This document shows, one piece after another, positions 53,411 through 62,361 of a DNA stretch of 64,000 nucleotides. The position numbers were made by a program, and so were the translations under genes. The notes below the pieces were generated by a model. It worked only from the letters and a program-made list of their open reading frames with translations. It made no database searches and was not told the origin of the DNA. Position 1 is the stretch's first letter. Each line of letters begins with the position of its first letter. The stretch is from Magnetospirillum sp. 15-1 (GTDB lineage: Bacteria > Pseudomonadota > Alphaproteobacteria > Rhodospirillales > Magnetospirillaceae), in the NCBI RefSeq assembly GCF_900184795.1, contig NZ_FXXN01000015.1, positions 207-64,206 of the forward strand, in the 5' to 3' direction.

Positions 53411-56400
53411 TTGTCCCCTCCCCCGCCTCTTCACCGGCTGCTGCAGCGTCAGTTGGCCCGCGCCTCGCGCGGGTCGGCCGACGGCACGCCGGATTTCGAG
53501 ATGCTGCTGCGCCTGGTCAGCGATTGCTACGAGGAGAACGACAAGGAACGGCGCCTGTCGGACCGCTCGGCCCGGCTGATGGAAGAGGAGTTGCGCGCCG
53601 CCAACCAGGAAGCGCGCCGTCAGGCCGAAGCCCATCTCCAGGCCATTCTCGACACGGTGGGCGAGGGCATCGTCATCGCCGACCAGAATGGCGACATCGT
53701 CAGCGTCAATCCCGCCCTGCTGTCCATCTTCGGCCATGAACGGGGCGATCTGATCGGGCGGAACGTCGCCACCCTGGTTCCCCTGGCGGGACTCAAGGCC
53801 GGGCTGGCCAGCGGCATGGACCGCATCTTCGCCCTGGGCCGCGAAAGCATGGGGCGGCGCAAGACCGGCGAGTCCTTTCCCATCGAACTGGCGGCCGGCG
53901 ACCTGACCCCCACCGGCTCGCCCCAGTTCGTGGTCATCATGCGCGACATCTCGGAAAGAAAACGCATCGAGCGCGAGATGGCCGAAAGCGAGGAACGCTT
54001 CCGCGACTTCGCCCAATCCACCTCGGACTGGTTCTGGGAGATGGGGCCGGACCTGCGCTTTTCCGGCTTTTCCGGACAGTTCACCGAGCATACGCGGGGC
54101 CTGCCCAACCACTATGTCGGCCATACCCGCGACGAGATGATCGCCGACGAGACCCCCGTGGAGGTCCGGCTGCAGAATCTGGCCGACATGGAAGCGCGGC
54201 GGCCGTTCCGCGACTTCGTCTACCGCACCAGGGAAATGGATGGCATGGGCCGCTTCCTCAGGGTCAACGGCAAGCCCGTGTTCGGCCCCACCGGGGATTT
54301 CCTCGGCTATCGCGGCACCGCGTCCGACATCACCGAGGAGATCGAGGCCGAGGAACGGCTGAAAGCCACCCAGGCCGAGATGGAGCATCTGGCCCAACGC
54401 AACAATTCCATCTTGGAAAGCGTCGATGACGGCATCGTCGGCATCGACCTCAACGGGCGGGCCACCTTCGTCAACCGCGCCGCCGCCGAACTGCTGGATT
54501 TCGAGCCCGCCGAACTGGTGGGCAGCGACATCCTGCCGCTCATCGCCTCGGACCTGAAGGCCGCCGGCAATCTCTACCGCATCCTGTTGCGTCTCGACGA
54601 TTCCATCCGCGACGACACCGCCAGCTTCAAGCGCCGCGACGGCTCGACCCTGCCGGTGGAATACATCGCCTCGCCGGTGATGGAGAACAGCCGTCAGGTG
54701 GGCGTGGTGCTGGGTTTTCGCGACATCACCCAGCGGCGTCTGGTGGAACGGCAATTGCGCGAGGCCAAGGAGGCCGCCGAGGCCGGCAACCGCACCAAGT
54801 CCGAATTCCTCGCCACCATGAGCCACGAGATCCGCACCCCCATGAACGGGGTGATCGGCATGACCGGGCTATTGCTCGATACCAAGCTGTCCGAGGAGCA
54901 GCGCCACTTCGCCGAAACCATCCGCGATTCGGGCGAATCCCTGCTGACCGTCATCAACGACATCCTGGACTTCTCCAAGATGGAGGCGGGCAAGCTGGAC
55001 CTGGACTACACCGAGTTCGAGCTGGTGCCGCTGGTGGAAAGCGTGGTCGACATCCTGGCGCCCCGCGCCCATGCCAAGGGCATCGAGATCGCCAGCCTGA
55101 TCGATCCCCGCCTGCGCATGCTGGTGCGCAGCGATCCCGGCCGCCTGCGGCAGATGCTGATGAACCTGGGCGGCAACGCCGTCAAGTTCACGGAAAAAGG
55201 CGGCGTCTCCATGGAGGTCTCGCTGCTGGAGCAGCCGGGCGGCTCCCACATGGCGCGCTTCGACGTCCGCGATACCGGCATCGGCATCGCCCCCGAGGCC
55301 CAGCACCGGCTGTTCTCCATGTTCTCGCAGGTGGATGCCTCCACCGCCCGGCGCTATGGCGGCACCGGCCTGGGGCTGGCCATTTCCCGCCGGCTGGCCG
55401 AACTGATGGGCGGCGAGGTCGGCATGGAAAGCGAACCGGGCGAGGGCTCGCTGTTCTGGATCACCGTGCCGCTGGAACTGCTGGCGCCGCAATCGGCGGC
55501 ACCGCCCGATCTCGGCGGCCGGCGCATCCTGGTGGTGGATGACAACCCGGTCAACCGCGACGTGATCGAGCGCCAGTTGCGGGCCTTCGGCGCCGAGGTC
55601 CGGGCCTGCGCCGACGCCGGCACCGGCATGGGGGAGTTGACCAAGGCCGCCGCCCTTGGCGTGCCGTGGGAGATGGCGATCATCGACTCCCAGATGCCGG
55701 TGGTCACCGGCGCCGAGATGGTGCGGATGATCCGGGCCATTCCCATGCTGAAGGACACCAGGGTGATCGTCACCTCGTCCCAGGGCCAGCCGACCGAGCC
55801 CGACGGCGACAGGGCCGCCGTCGACGCCTTCCTGCACAAGCCGCTGCGCCAGTCCTCGCTGCTCGACGCCATCGGGCGGATTCTGGGACTGACCGGGGCG
55901 GCCAAGCGTCCCGACGACCGCGAGGACGAGCAGACCGCCACCGAATCGGGCGGCCGGCGACTGCGCATCCTGGTGGCCGAGGACAACCCGGTCAACCAGC
56001 AGGTGGCGCTGGGCCTGCTGCGCAAGCTGGGCCATTCCGTCGACGTGGTGGGCGACGGCGCCGAGGCGCTGGAAGCGGTACGCCTGCTGCCCTACGACCT
56101 GGTGCTGATGGACGTGCAGATGCCCGAGATGGACGGACTGGAAGCCACAAGGGCCATCCGCGCCCTCGGCCAGCCCGCCGCCCGGGTGCCCATTGTCGCC
56201 ATGACCGCCAACGCCATGCGCGGCGACGACCAGATGTGCTTCGACGCCGGCATGAACGGCTACATCTCCAAGCCCATCGACCGCCGCAAGCTGGCCGAGG
56301 CGCTCACCCCCTATTCCGGCGCTTCCGAACTCAAACCCGCCGCCGCCCCACCGCCGCCGCCGGCGGATTCCCCGGCGGTGGATCTGGAGGTGCTGGACGC

Positions 56401-56716
56401 CCTGGCCGCCGACATCGAGGCGGACACCGTGGTCGAAATCCTGGTGAAGTTCATGGAGGACGCCCGCGCCCGCCACGCGACCGCCCGCGCCGCCGCGCCG
56501 GCCGGCGACCTGGACAAGGTCCGGCGCGAGGCCCACACCATCAAGGGGGCCGCCGCCAGCCTGGGCCTGCCGGCCGTGCGCGATTGCTGTCTGGCCCTGG
56601 AGCAGGCCGCCAAGGCCGGCCAGGACGTCGCGCCCCTGCTGAGCGAACTGCACCTGCGCCTCGAGGCGCTGCCCGGCCGGTTGGCCGCCACCGCCTACGC
56701 CCTGCCGGCCGACTGA
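53411..56716 (+). CDS. Hybrid histidine kinase, 3 PAS - HisKA - HATPase - REC - REC - HPt
   Basis: 1101 residues, no membrane helix. After a short helical N-terminus ([20 protein letters not shown]) come PAS domains near 75-180, 190-310 and 325-445, HisKA near 465 with the acceptor in [18 protein letters not shown], HATPase near 576-683 ([12 protein letters not shown]), REC1 near 705-825 (Asp in MAIIDSQMP), REC2 near 850-970 (Asp in LVLMDVQMP) and HPt near 1000-1095 with the His in [13 protein letters not shown] complete phosphorelay within one chain; the final receiver must be another protein. It starts at a TTG immediately after the FIST stop, so translation is coupled. Confidence 0.94.
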   Translation: MSPPPPLHRLLQRQLARASRGSADGTPDFEMLLRLVSDCYEENDKERRLSDRSARLMEEELRAANQEARRQAEAHLQAILDTVGEGIVIADQNGDIVSVNPALLSIFGHERGDLIGRNVATLVPLAGLKAGLASGMDRIFALGRESMGRRKTGESFPIELAAGDLTPTGSPQFVVIMRDISERKRIEREMAESEERFRDFAQSTSDWFWEMGPDLRFSGFSGQFTEHTRGLPNHYVGHTRDEMIADETPVEVRLQNLADMEARRPFRDFVYRTREMDGMGRFLRVNGKPVFGPTGDFLGYRGTASDITEEIEAEERLKATQAEMEHLAQRNNSILESVDDGIVGIDLNGRATFVNRAAAELLDFEPAELVGSDILPLIASDLKAAGNLYRILLRLDDSIRDDTASFKRRDGSTLPVEYIASPVMENSRQVGVVLGFRDITQRRLVERQLREAKEAAEAGNRTKSEFLATMSHEIRTPMNGVIGMTGLLLDTKLSEEQRHFAETIRDSGESLLTVINDILDFSKMEAGKLDLDYTEFELVPLVESVVDILAPRAHAKGIEIASLIDPRLRMLVRSDPGRLRQMLMNLGGNAVKFTEKGGVSMEVSLLEQPGGSHMARFDVRDTGIGIAPEAQHRLFSMFSQVDASTARRYGGTGLGLAISRRLAELMGGEVGMESEPGEGSLFWITVPLELLAPQSAAPPDLGGRRILVVDDNPVNRDVIERQLRAFGAEVRACADAGTGMGELTKAAALGVPWEMAIIDSQMPVVTGAEMVRMIRAIPMLKDTRVIVTSSQGQPTEPDGDRAAVDAFLHKPLRQSSLLDAIGRILGLTGAAKRPDDREDEQTATESGGRRLRILVAEDNPVNQQVALGLLRKLGHSVDVVGDGAEALEAVRLLPYDLVLMDVQMPEMDGLEATRAIRALGQPAARVPIVAMTANAMRGDDQMCFDAGMNGYISKPIDRRKLAEALTPYSGASELKPAAAPPPPPADSPAVDLEVLDALAADIEADTVVEILVKFMEDARARHATARAAAPAGDLDKVRREAHTIKGAAASLGLPAVRDCCLALEQAAKAGQDVAPLLSELHLRLEALPGRLAATAYALPAD

Positions 56717-56734
56717 GGCCGCCCTCGGCCGATC

Positions 56735-58318
56735 CTACGCCCCCAGGGGCAGGCGCCCTTCTTCCACCAGCTTGCGGCAGGCATCCACCACCCGCTCATC
56801 GAACAGAGTCCCACGCTTGGCGGTGATCTCGGCCATGGCCGCGTCCAGCCCCAGGGCGGCGCGGTAGGGACGGTCCGAGGCGATGGCCTCGACCACGTCG
56901 GCCACCGCCAGGATACGGGCCTCGAACAGGATTTCGTCGCCCTTCAGCCCGTCGGGATAGCCGCTGCCGTCCATGCGCTCGTGGTGATGGCGCACCATGT
57001 CGGCCACCGGCCAGGGGAATTCCACGCCGCTCAGAATTTCGGCACCGTCGGCGGCGTGGCCCTTGATGATGTCGAATTCCAGGGGCGACAGGCGGCCGGG
57101 CCGGGTCAGCATCTCGGCGGGAATGCCGATCTTGCCGATATCGTGGATGGTGCCCGCCACCCGCAGCCCCTTCAACTGGTGCGCCGACAGGCCCAGTTCG
57201 CGGCCGATGGCCGCCGCGATCTCCGCCACCCGGCGCTGGTGACCGGCGGTATAGGGATCACGCACCTCGATGGTGGAGGCCACCGCCACGATGGTGCCCT
57301 CCAGGGCGCGCTCCAGCGCCGCCTGGGCTCGCTCGCCGTCCTTGATCTGCTGCTTCAGTTCGCCGGTATGGACCAGCATCCGTCCGGTCAGCGGCCGCAG
57401 GATCAGCACGAAGCCGGCGATGCCGAACCCCACCAGCACCAGCGCTCCGATTCCGACGCTGACCACCAGCCGGTCGATGTTGCTGTGCAGTTCGCCCAGG
57501 TCCTGGCGGGCCATGACGATCCAATCCGAGCCGGGCAGGCGCTGGGCCAGCACCACGTCGCGCCCGCCGCCGGGATGCTGCATCTGCATGGGGCTGGCGT
57601 CGTCGGCGGCCAGCCCGAACGCCTCGCGCACCTCGTCGTCCACATTGGCACCGCCGTGCCGCCGAGGAAAGAACACCTCGGCCGCCGCCGCGCCGCCGCG
57701 GCCGAGGATGATTTCGCCGGTCTGGCCCAGGGCCTCCACGTCGGCGGCCATGGCGTGCAGCCCCTCGGCGTCGAACAGCAGCAGGTCGTGCCCCTCGCGG
57801 GTGCCGTCCCGTCCCAGGACCGGCGCCGAGGCCAGCAACACCCAGCGCCCCCCCACCATGGCCGGCGCCCCCAACGCGGGCGGCTCGCCGGAATCAGGCG
57901 TCCACAGTTCGGGCGGAATGGCCTTGCCCACCGAGACCAGGGGCCGGAAGTCCCGCCCCAGCCGGGTGATGCCCAGCATCTCGCGCGACAGCTTCATGGA
58001 ATCGACCAGCTTGTCGGCGGTGAAGGCCCGAAGCTCGTCGGCGGTCATGGCGCCCCGGTTATGGGCGGCCAGGGCATCGCGGATGACGCTGCGGCTGGTT
58101 ACCTGCCGGGCCAGATCGCCGGCGCGGGCCACGTTCTCCCGCAATGTCGCCACCTGCAGGTCGAGGCCGTGGTCGAAGGACTTGTCCGCCGCCTCGGCCA
58201 TCTGGCGATGCAGGGGAATGATCGAGGCGAACGCCACGCCCAACCCCACCATGGCCATGGCCAGTACCGCATAGACGATGATATTGCGCTGCAGTTTGAC
58301 AGCGTCGATGACCTGCAC
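56735..58318 (-). CDS. HD-GYP c-di-GMP phosphodiesterase with periplasmic sensor
   Basis: 527 residues. Helices near 10-35 and 284-308 enclose a periplasmic sensor of about 245 residues that looks Cache-like. The HD-GYP domain follows a short helical linker: RDPYTAGHQRRVAE near residue 350, HDIGKIGIP near 390, HHHERMDGSGYPDGL near 443-457, and the DVVEAIASDRPYR segment. All HD-GYP metal and GYP residues are present, so it should hydrolyse c-di-GMP to GMP. It lies 62 bases downstream of the hydrolase gene and is convergent with the hybrid kinase. Confidence 0.95.
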   Translation of the reverse strand: MQVIDAVKLQRNIIVYAVLAMAMVGLGVAFASIIPLHRQMAEAADKSFDHGLDLQVATLRENVARAGDLARQVTSRSVIRDALAAHNRGAMTADELRAFTADKLVDSMKLSREMLGITRLGRDFRPLVSVGKAIPPELWTPDSGEPPALGAPAMVGGRWVLLASAPVLGRDGTREGHDLLLFDAEGLHAMAADVEALGQTGEIILGRGGAAAAEVFFPRRHGGANVDDEVREAFGLAADDASPMQMQHPGGGRDVVLAQRLPGSDWIVMARQDLGELHSNIDRLVVSVGIGALVLVGFGIAGFVLILRPLTGRMLVHTGELKQQIKDGERAQAALERALEGTIVAVASTIEVRDPYTAGHQRRVAEIAAAIGRELGLSAHQLKGLRVAGTIHDIGKIGIPAEMLTRPGRLSPLEFDIIKGHAADGAEILSGVEFPWPVADMVRHHHERMDGSGYPDGLKGDEILFEARILAVADVVEAIASDRPYRAALGLDAAMAEITAKRGTLFDERVVDACRKLVEEGRLPLGA

Positions 58319-58379
58319 TCGAACCGACCTCCACCCTGGAATTTGACTTTTATCAAATCAACGCGGGGGGCCGCAATGG

Positions 58380-59150
58380 CTACAGGAAAGACCCGACGGC
58401 CGCCATGAAGCCCGATGGGTTGTCGGCATGGACCCAATGGCCGGCGCCGGCAACCTCGACGGTGGCGGCGCGGGGGAACAGTTCGGCGATCACGTCCTCG
58501 TGGGCCGGACGGATGTAGTCCGAGGTCTCGCCGGCCACGAACAGGGTCGGCCCGTCGTAACGGGTGCCCTCGGGGAAGCGGGGAAAGGCCAGGATGTCGT
58601 CCATGTGGGCGCCCAGCACCGCCAGATTGGGCCGCCAGCGATAGCCGCCCGCTCCGCCTTCCAGGTTCTGCATCAGGAAGGCCCGCACGCCCCGGTCGGG
58701 AATGGCGGCTGCCAGGGCGGCGTCCACCTCGCCGCGCGAGGTGACTTCGGCCAGCGCTACTCCGCGCATGGCCTTGATGTAGGGAGCGAAGGTATGGCTG
58801 TAGGATACCGGCGCGATATCCACCACCACCAGCCGCTCCACCATCTCGGGACAGGTCAGCGCCAGGGTCATGGCCGCCTTGCCGCCCATGGAATGGCCCA
58901 TCACCGCCGCCCGGCCGCCCAGATGCTCGATCACGGCGGCCACCTCGCGGGCCATGAAGGGATAGTCCATGATCTCGGTCCACGGGCTGGCGCCGTGGTT
59001 GGGCAGGTCCAGCGCCAGAACCCGGCGGGTCTCGCCCAGGCTCTTGACCACCGCCCCCCAGTTGCGGGCCGAGCCCAGCAATCCGTGCAGGATCAGCAAC
59101 GGTATCCCGTCCGGGGCATCGGCTCCGGCTTCGATGGCGTTGAGCTTCAT
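58380..59150 (-). CDS. Alpha/beta hydrolase (YbfF-like esterase)
   Basis: 256 residues. LHGLLGSARNWG near residue 23 forms the oxyanion region, GHSMGGKAAM near 85 holds the nucleophile Ser, and GAGHWVHAD near 235 holds the catalytic His. The LDLPNHGASPWTEIMDYPFM segment matches YbfF-type acyl-CoA/ester hydrolases. The substrate is not predictable. The start codon overlaps the stop of the PilZ gene upstream (TGATG), so the two are translationally coupled. Confidence 0.92.
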   Translation of the reverse strand: MKLNAIEAGADAPDGIPLLILHGLLGSARNWGAVVKSLGETRRVLALDLPNHGASPWTEIMDYPFMAREVAAVIEHLGGRAAVMGHSMGGKAAMTLALTCPEMVERLVVVDIAPVSYSHTFAPYIKAMRGVALAEVTSRGEVDAALAAAIPDRGVRAFLMQNLEGGAGGYRWRPNLAVLGAHMDDILAFPRFPEGTRYDGPTLFVAGETSDYIRPAHEDVIAELFPRAATVEVAGAGHWVHADNPSGFMAAVGSFL

Positions 59151-59494
59151 CAGTGCCTGAACAGGTGGGACCGGCCGACCAGCAGGCGGCCGATATGGCG
59201 CCCCACCACCTTCATCAGCGAGAAGGTGGGGCGGACGAACTCCACCGCCACCCAGTCGGGTCCGAGGGCGCGTACCATGGCCACGCCCTTGGCCAGGGGA
59301 TTGGGGTCCTCGTAGGCCGAGCGCAGTTCGAAGGTGAAGCGGTAGCCGTGATTGAGCAGGCCGGGCGGTCGCCGGAATTTCAGCCCGCCGATGGAGATGT
59401 CGACGACCTCGACCAGGATGCCGTCGAACAGCATGAACAGGCCCTCGCCCTCGTGGCGATCATCGATGCGGCGGTCGTTGCTGGCGGACTTCAC
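59150..59494 (-). CDS. PilZ-domain protein (third in the window)
   Basis: 114 residues from GTG 59494, chosen because GAGGGGAAG lies 5 bases upstream; the open frame continues to 59719 but that part has no ribosome site and is not PilZ-like. c-di-GMP motifs are RIDDR (RxxxR) and DISIGG (D-x-S-x-x-G). It differs from the tandem pair at 10487-11584. It is coupled to the alpha/beta hydrolase and lies in one direction with an HD-GYP enzyme, so c-di-GMP binding and breakdown are encoded in one cluster. Confidence 0.85.
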   Translation of the reverse strand: MKSASNDRRIDDRHEGEGLFMLFDGILVEVVDISIGGLKFRRPPGLLNHGYRFTFELRSAYEDPNPLAKGVAMVRALGPDWVAVEFVRPTFSLMKVVGRHIGRLLVGRSHLFRH

Positions 59495-59612
59495 GAATGC
59501 TTCCCCTCGCGGGTGGACGACGAACCAGTCTATCAGGGCACGCCGCCCGGCGCATCCATCCTGTTGGCCGCCCCTGCTCCTCCGATAATGGCACGGAGAA
59601 TACCCCCGGAGA

Positions 59613-59658
59613 AATACCAATATCAAAAGTATGGTATTAAGCCCTTGGTAGATTTCAA
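59613..59658 (-). promoter_or_regulatory. Promoter and inverted repeat upstream of the third PilZ gene
   Basis: On the minus strand TTGAAA (59658-59653), 16 bases, then TACCAT (59636-59631) form a fair promoter. AATACCA-N12-TGGTATT (59613-59638) is a perfect 7-base inverted repeat that covers the -10 element. The gap 59495-59811 is AT-rich in its middle; on the plus strand TATAAT at 59739-59744 could serve the small gene at 59812, but no -35 is visible. Confidence 0.35.
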
Positions 59659-59811
59659 TTTTACGGAGTTTACGAATCTCATACCAACACTGGGGACTCT
59701 CCTTCCAATGCACGCCCAAGGAGCGTTATTGGAATTGCTATAATTCAGCCACTTCGAATTCTCCGGCAATGCCGGCGAAGCAACATAAAGACCTGAGAGT
59801 GGGGAAACGCC

Positions 59812-59997
59812 ATGACCGAACAGCTCAACTCCGTCACCGTGACGTCGTCGCATACGCTGCTGAAGGCGGCCTTGGAGGATCTGGAGCGGGCGGTGCCGCA
59901 CTCACGCCCCGGCGACAAGGTATCGCTGGTCGCCAATCAGTGGCAGGACACCTTCATCATGACGGCCCGCTACGGCTGGCTGCGGATGCCCCACTGA
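59812..59997 (+). CDS. Small hypothetical protein (61 aa)
   Basis: An ATG with GTGGGG 7 bases upstream opens a 61-residue frame that ends just before the tRNA gene. The sequence has a polar N-terminus, an amphipathic helix (SSHTLLKAALEDLERAVPH) and a C-terminal part with two tryptophans. It has no family I recognise and no signal peptide. The ribosome site, the AT-rich upstream region and ordinary codon use support a real gene; size argues caution. Confidence 0.5.
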   Translation: MTEQLNSVTVTSSHTLLKAALEDLERAVPHSRPGDKVSLVANQWQDTFIMTARYGWLRMPH

Positions 59998-60027
59998 CGC
60001 GGCCCGCGCGCCGTCGGCAACAGGCGA

Positions 60028-60104
60028 TGGCGCGCCCTGCTGGGCTCGAACCAGCGACCTGCCGCTTAGAAGGCGGCTGCTCTATCCAACTGAGCTAAGG
60101 GCGC
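60028..60104 (-). tRNA. tRNA-Arg (anticodon TCT), CCA encoded
   Basis: On the minus strand the sequence folds into a complete cloverleaf: acceptor GCGCCCT with AGGGCGC, D-arm GCTCAGTTGGATAGAGC, anticodon stem GCCGC/GCGGC with loop CTTCTAA (TCT), a five-base variable loop, T-arm GCTGG-TTCGAGC-CCAGC, discriminator G and an encoded CCA. It lies between the small orphan gene and the complex I subunit. Confidence 0.97.
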
Positions 60105-60143
60105 CCGTCGTCGCCAGATGGGCCCGGCGGAATTGGGGCCGCT

Positions 60144-60452
60144 TTAGAAGCGGCCGAATTCCAGCTTGTCGAAACGGAAATTGTCGGCGTAATTCTTGGG
60201 CTTCTGCAGACGGGCGTTCTCGGTGGCCACCGTGTAGTCCATGCCCTTCTTCTTGGCGAAGGCCACGGCCTCTTCCATGGTGGCGAACTTGACGCGGACC
60301 TGCGAGGTGGTGTCGGTCGAGCCCAGCCAGCCCATCAGGTTGTCGGGCTGCTTCGGAGCGGCGGGCTCGTATTCCAGGACCCAGGACTTGGCGTTGCCGT
60401 TCCGGCCGGATTGCATGGCGGTCTTGGCCGGGCGATAGATGCGGACCTGCAT
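60144..60452 (-). CDS. ETC complex I subunit, NDUFS4-like
   Basis: 102 residues from ATG 60452 (GGAGAG upstream; the TTG one codon earlier is unlikely). The sequence has the VRIYRPAKTAMQSG start, the WVLEYEP segment, a P-D-x-L-M-G-W motif and C-terminal P-K-N-Y-A-D-N-F-R-F, all typical of the accessory subunit found in mitochondria (NDUFS4) and alphaproteobacteria. It binds the peripheral arm of NADH dehydrogenase and supports its assembly. The gene stands alone, away from the nuo operon, as is usual. Confidence 0.95.
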   Translation of the reverse strand: MQVRIYRPAKTAMQSGRNGNAKSWVLEYEPAAPKQPDNLMGWLGSTDTTSQVRVKFATMEEAVAFAKKKGMDYTVATENARLQKPKNYADNFRFDKLEFGRF

Positions 60453-60575
60453 CAAAGTCTCTCCTGCTCGTCATAAGTCCTGGTACGGGCGGGACCGTTT
60501 TAAATCAAGGGGTTGGCACCCATCGTACGGTTCCGCCCGCAAGGTATAATCGACGCCTGGGGAATCCGCAAGAAC

Positions 60576-61949
60576 CTACAGCTTGAACACGGTCCTCAGG
60601 CCGATCACCGTGGCATCGGGGATGGTCTTGGACGAGTTCTCGGGCAGGGTGGCGGTACCGCCCGGATGGACCACGTACTGGACGTCCGGCACCACGGTCA
60701 TCCAGGGGGTCACCTGGTAGCGGTAGGTCAGTTCGACGACCGCCTCGTAATCATGGTCGGGAGCGGTGGCGGTGCCCAAACGCCTGGCATCGGCGTCACG
60801 GGCGGCCAGGGCCGAACTCATCCGGCCGAAGGCGAAGCCCATGGCGGCGACGTCGTCGTCGCGACCTTCGAACGGTCCCTTGTAGCTGAGGCCGGTATCG
60901 AAATAGAACGGCATCTGGTTGCGGTCGTCGGGCAGGCCGGTGACCCGCAAAAAGGCCGACAGGCCCAGATCCTCGGTTCCCGCCTCGCGGTAGAGCATGC
61001 CTTCGGCGATGCCGTAGACGGCCCAGTTGCCGCGATGAGTCTTGGCGGCACCGGCCGAACCGTCGCCCAGCGATACCCCGGCCAGATCATAGCGCTGGTC
61101 GGTGGCGCGGCCGTTATAGTACCAGCCGCCCAGCTTGAACATGGCCGGCAGCCCCGCCGCACCCTTATCCTGATTGAGGCCGTACTGCACCTCGCCCATC
61201 CACACCGGCGGCTGATCGACGGTGTAGTCGACGCCGCTGCGGTTGCGCTTCTGGGCGTCGCCGCCGGCATTGGTGCCGGGGGCCACGTTGCCGGTGAACA
61301 GACCGGCCAGCAGCGCCAGTTCGCCGGTCGGCTGGACCTTGAGCCGAGTGCCCAGATTGGAGATGGGATAGCCGCCGCCGCCGCTCTGCATGTTGGCGGC
61401 GAAGGCGCCGGGCCAGCCGAAGGCGGAGTTGATCAGGTTGGTGGCCACCACGGAGTTGAAGAATTCCTCCTGCATGGGCAGTTGGCCGAAGCGCAGCGAC
61501 ACCATGTCGTCCAGCGCGCTCTGCTGCAGCCACAGAGAGAACAGCCGGGTCGAGGGCGCCGCCTCGATGTCGCGGACCGGGATCAGGTTGCCGATGAAAT
61601 TGGCCGACAACTGGCGGCCCTGGATGTGCAGGCCGGTGACGTGGAAGGTGCCGCCCTTCCAACCCACGGCCTGCTCCAGATCGGCATCCACGTCCACCTG
61701 GAGCAAGGCGTCGGCCACGGCGCGGCGCCTGATGCCGCCTGACGGATTACCCAGCATCTCGGCGGTGTAGGCGGCGTTCACCTTGACGCCCTTCTCGGCC
61801 AGATCGGAGCGCAAGCCGCCCCAATCGCCGGTCAGGGTATCGCGCTCCCAGAAGCCCTTGGGCGCCTCGGTCTCGGCCCGCGAAGCGGCGAAAGGCAGGC
61901 ACACCCCGACGGCCACGGCCAGTCCGGTGACGAAAAATCCAGTCTTCAT
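60576..61949 (-). CDS. OprB-family outer-membrane porin under cobalamin riboswitch control
   Basis: 457 residues from ATG 61949 (GAGGG about 10 bases upstream); the longer start lies inside the riboswitch and is wrong. Signal peptide residues 1-25 (CLPFAASRAE). The mature start TLTGDWGGLRSDLAEKGVKVNAAY is the OprB signature, and the SFGQLPMQEEFF-like region and the PWMTVVPDVQYVVHPGG segment near the C-terminus also match. OprB porins usually pass sugars. The B12 riboswitch upstream means that this porin is repressed when cobalamin is plentiful, so it probably serves uptake of something linked to B12 supply or is used in a B12-replacing pathway. Confidence 0.9.
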   Translation of the reverse strand: MKTGFFVTGLAVAVGVCLPFAASRAETEAPKGFWERDTLTGDWGGLRSDLAEKGVKVNAAYTAEMLGNPSGGIRRRAVADALLQVDVDADLEQAVGWKGGTFHVTGLHIQGRQLSANFIGNLIPVRDIEAAPSTRLFSLWLQQSALDDMVSLRFGQLPMQEEFFNSVVATNLINSAFGWPGAFAANMQSGGGGYPISNLGTRLKVQPTGELALLAGLFTGNVAPGTNAGGDAQKRNRSGVDYTVDQPPVWMGEVQYGLNQDKGAAGLPAMFKLGGWYYNGRATDQRYDLAGVSLGDGSAGAAKTHRGNWAVYGIAEGMLYREAGTEDLGLSAFLRVTGLPDDRNQMPFYFDTGLSYKGPFEGRDDDVAAMGFAFGRMSSALAARDADARRLGTATAPDHDYEAVVELTYRYQVTPWMTVVPDVQYVVHPGGTATLPENSSKTIPDATVIGLRTVFKL

Positions 61950-62035
61950 GTCAAAATCCACCCTCAAATAAGCGGCGCAGGTCCACCCACCTCCGGGACA
62001 CCCCGCCCGGGGAAGCGCGCGCACGCGACGATGAT

Positions 62036-62250
62036 GGCAGGTCTCCTGGCTCGCGGGTCAAAGGAGCCTGCCCCAGCCTTCCCGGTTCGATACGGCCCCC
62101 CGGTGGACGTCGGGGCCGAAACCAGTGGCCTTCTCGGCGGGCAGCTCCTCTCCGCCTACAGTTGCGGGGGCAGCCGCGGGTTCCAGGCGACAAGCCCTTG
62201 ACCGCGTTCCCTTTTCACCTCGGGTCGCCCGTGGGCGGCCGTCGGAACCA
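62036..62250 (-). ncRNA. Cobalamin (B12) riboswitch
   Basis: Read on the minus strand the region has, in order, AAAAGGGAACGCGGT, GGCTGCCCCCGCAACTGTA, GGAGAGGAGC, GCCACTG (62123-62129), GGGAAGGC, and GACCCGCGAGCCAGGAGACC-TGCC ending at 62036. These are the conserved blocks of the cobalamin riboswitch and all are present in the right order and spacing. It precedes the OprB gene by 87 bases, which contain GGAGGTGGGTGG and hairpin-forming GC stretches, the likely switching part. Whether it stops transcription or hides the ribosome site cannot be decided; no clear terminator follows. Confidence 0.95.
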
Positions 62251-62260
62251 TCTGGCCGAA

Positions 62261-62313
62261 GATGTACCCGCGCCTGTGTCCTAATGCAAGTTGGACCTCT
62301 GCCCAGGCCTGGG
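62261..62313 (-). promoter_or_regulatory. Promoter of the riboswitch-porin transcript
   Basis: On the minus strand TTGCAT (62289-62284), 17 bases, TACATC (62266-62261) put the transcription start near 62254, exactly where the riboswitch begins. A 12-base palindrome, CCCAGGCCTGGG, at 62302-62313 lies just upstream of the -35 element, between this promoter and the divergent gene. Confidence 0.5.
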
Positions 62314-62361
62314 TTAGAGTTCGCGCCCAATGGAGATACCCCTGGGGTGAGACGGACGGAT

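Noticed and set aside
60028-60104. tRNA-Arg as an integration site for an island
   Set aside because: No integrase gene lies beside it and no copy of the tRNA 3' end was seen nearby in the window.
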